From Amblyornis subalaris (lineage: Eukaryota > Chordata > Aves > Passeriformes > Ptilonorhynchidae), in the NCBI GenBank assembly GCA_018881555.1, contig JACAXG010000168.1, forward strand, positions 1,023,727 through 1,087,726: DNA of 64,000 nt, written 5' to 3'. The position numbers and the translations under genes were made by a program. The stretch's first letter is position 1; every line of letters begins with the position of its first letter. Below the pieces are notes generated by a model. It was not told the DNA's origin. It searched no databases and saw only the letters and a list, made by a program, of their open reading frames with translations. This document shows positions 63,801 through 64,000 of the stretch, one piece after another.

Positions 63801-64000
63801 GTGCCCCTCACCAACGGTACCACCTGAAGGGACTTCAGCACTGGGCATGTGAACCATCAGACAATGACCCCTCTGTCCCACCAGGAAAGGAAGACTTGGG
63901 AGACTCCCCTCTGTCCTGCATGGAAACCCTGGATGATGCTCTTCACTTCCCCAAACAGGATTTTTCAGCCGGAACCACTCCAAAGTGGAGTGCTCTGTCT
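57888..64000 (-). other. ARHGAP26: ARHGAP26 intron 1 (3' part, continues beyond the window)
   Basis: At least 6.1 kb of first intron. No sequence resembling the missing N-terminal exon (start codon to about residue 51) was found in it. It is moderately GC-rich with C/A-rich stretches and has few repeats: I see no convincing CR1 fragment. Its open frames (up to about 205 codons on the plus strand near 61290-61907) have no recognisable similarity and are probably chance. Confidence 0.8.

Noticed and set aside
57888..64000. Search for the first coding exon (N-terminus of BAR)
   Set aside because: No minus-strand segment resembling the GRAF1 N-terminus with a suitable donor was found, so the start codon is placed outside the window.
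1..64000. Prokaryotic features (operons, CRISPR arrays, phage or defence systems)
   Set aside because: The window is plainly vertebrate intronic sequence with spliced exons and CR1 LINEs. The regularly spaced repeats seen are small minisatellites without spacers.

Overview
This window is an intron-rich stretch of a vertebrate nuclear genome, almost certainly a bird. The evidence is a set of short, 5'-truncated repeats whose 3' ends carry the typical avian CR1 signature (a Phe-Gln-Pro-like 'ggaagggacctt' motif followed by repeats of the ATTCTATGATT type), together with a compact gene structure. I cannot name the species. Single 'n' bases are scattered through the non-coding sequence.

One protein-coding gene explains all the clear coding signal. 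It is the minus-strand gene ARHGAP26 (GRAF1, GTPase regulator associated with focal adhesion kinase 1). Seventeen consecutive internal coding exons lie between 57887 (5' side) and 314 (3' side). All have GT donors and AG acceptors and compatible phases. Spliced, they give 514 whole codons plus one split codon, with no frameshift and no stop. They match human ARHGAP26 residues of about 52 to 566 without insertion or deletion (human numbering from memory). The encoded part runs from within the N-terminal BAR domain (exons 2-8) through the PH domain (exons 8-11) and a linker holding a 37-nt microexon (exon 12) to the RhoGAP domain (exons 13-18). The start-codon exon lies beyond 64000. The Ser/Pro-rich region and C-terminal SH3 domain lie before position 1.

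Layout, in gene order (right to left): 57888-64000 is the 3' part of a large first intron; 48681-57887 holds ten tightly spaced exons, from BAR to the first half of PH; 41483-41561 ends PH; 26233-41482 is a 15-kb intron with a CpG-rich patch (about 37.2-37.96 kb), two minisatellites and CR1 pieces; 13396-26232 holds the microexon and most of RhoGAP; 474-13395 is a 12.9-kb intron; 314-473 is the last RhoGAP exon seen. The introns contain at least 17 CR1 fragments in both orientations, several small tandem repeats, a C4AT-type tract that would be G-quadruplex-prone in the transcript, and AT-rich islands. I found no bacterial-type system, CRISPR array, or recognisable second protein gene. The remaining open frames look like chance GC-rich frames or CR1 sequence.
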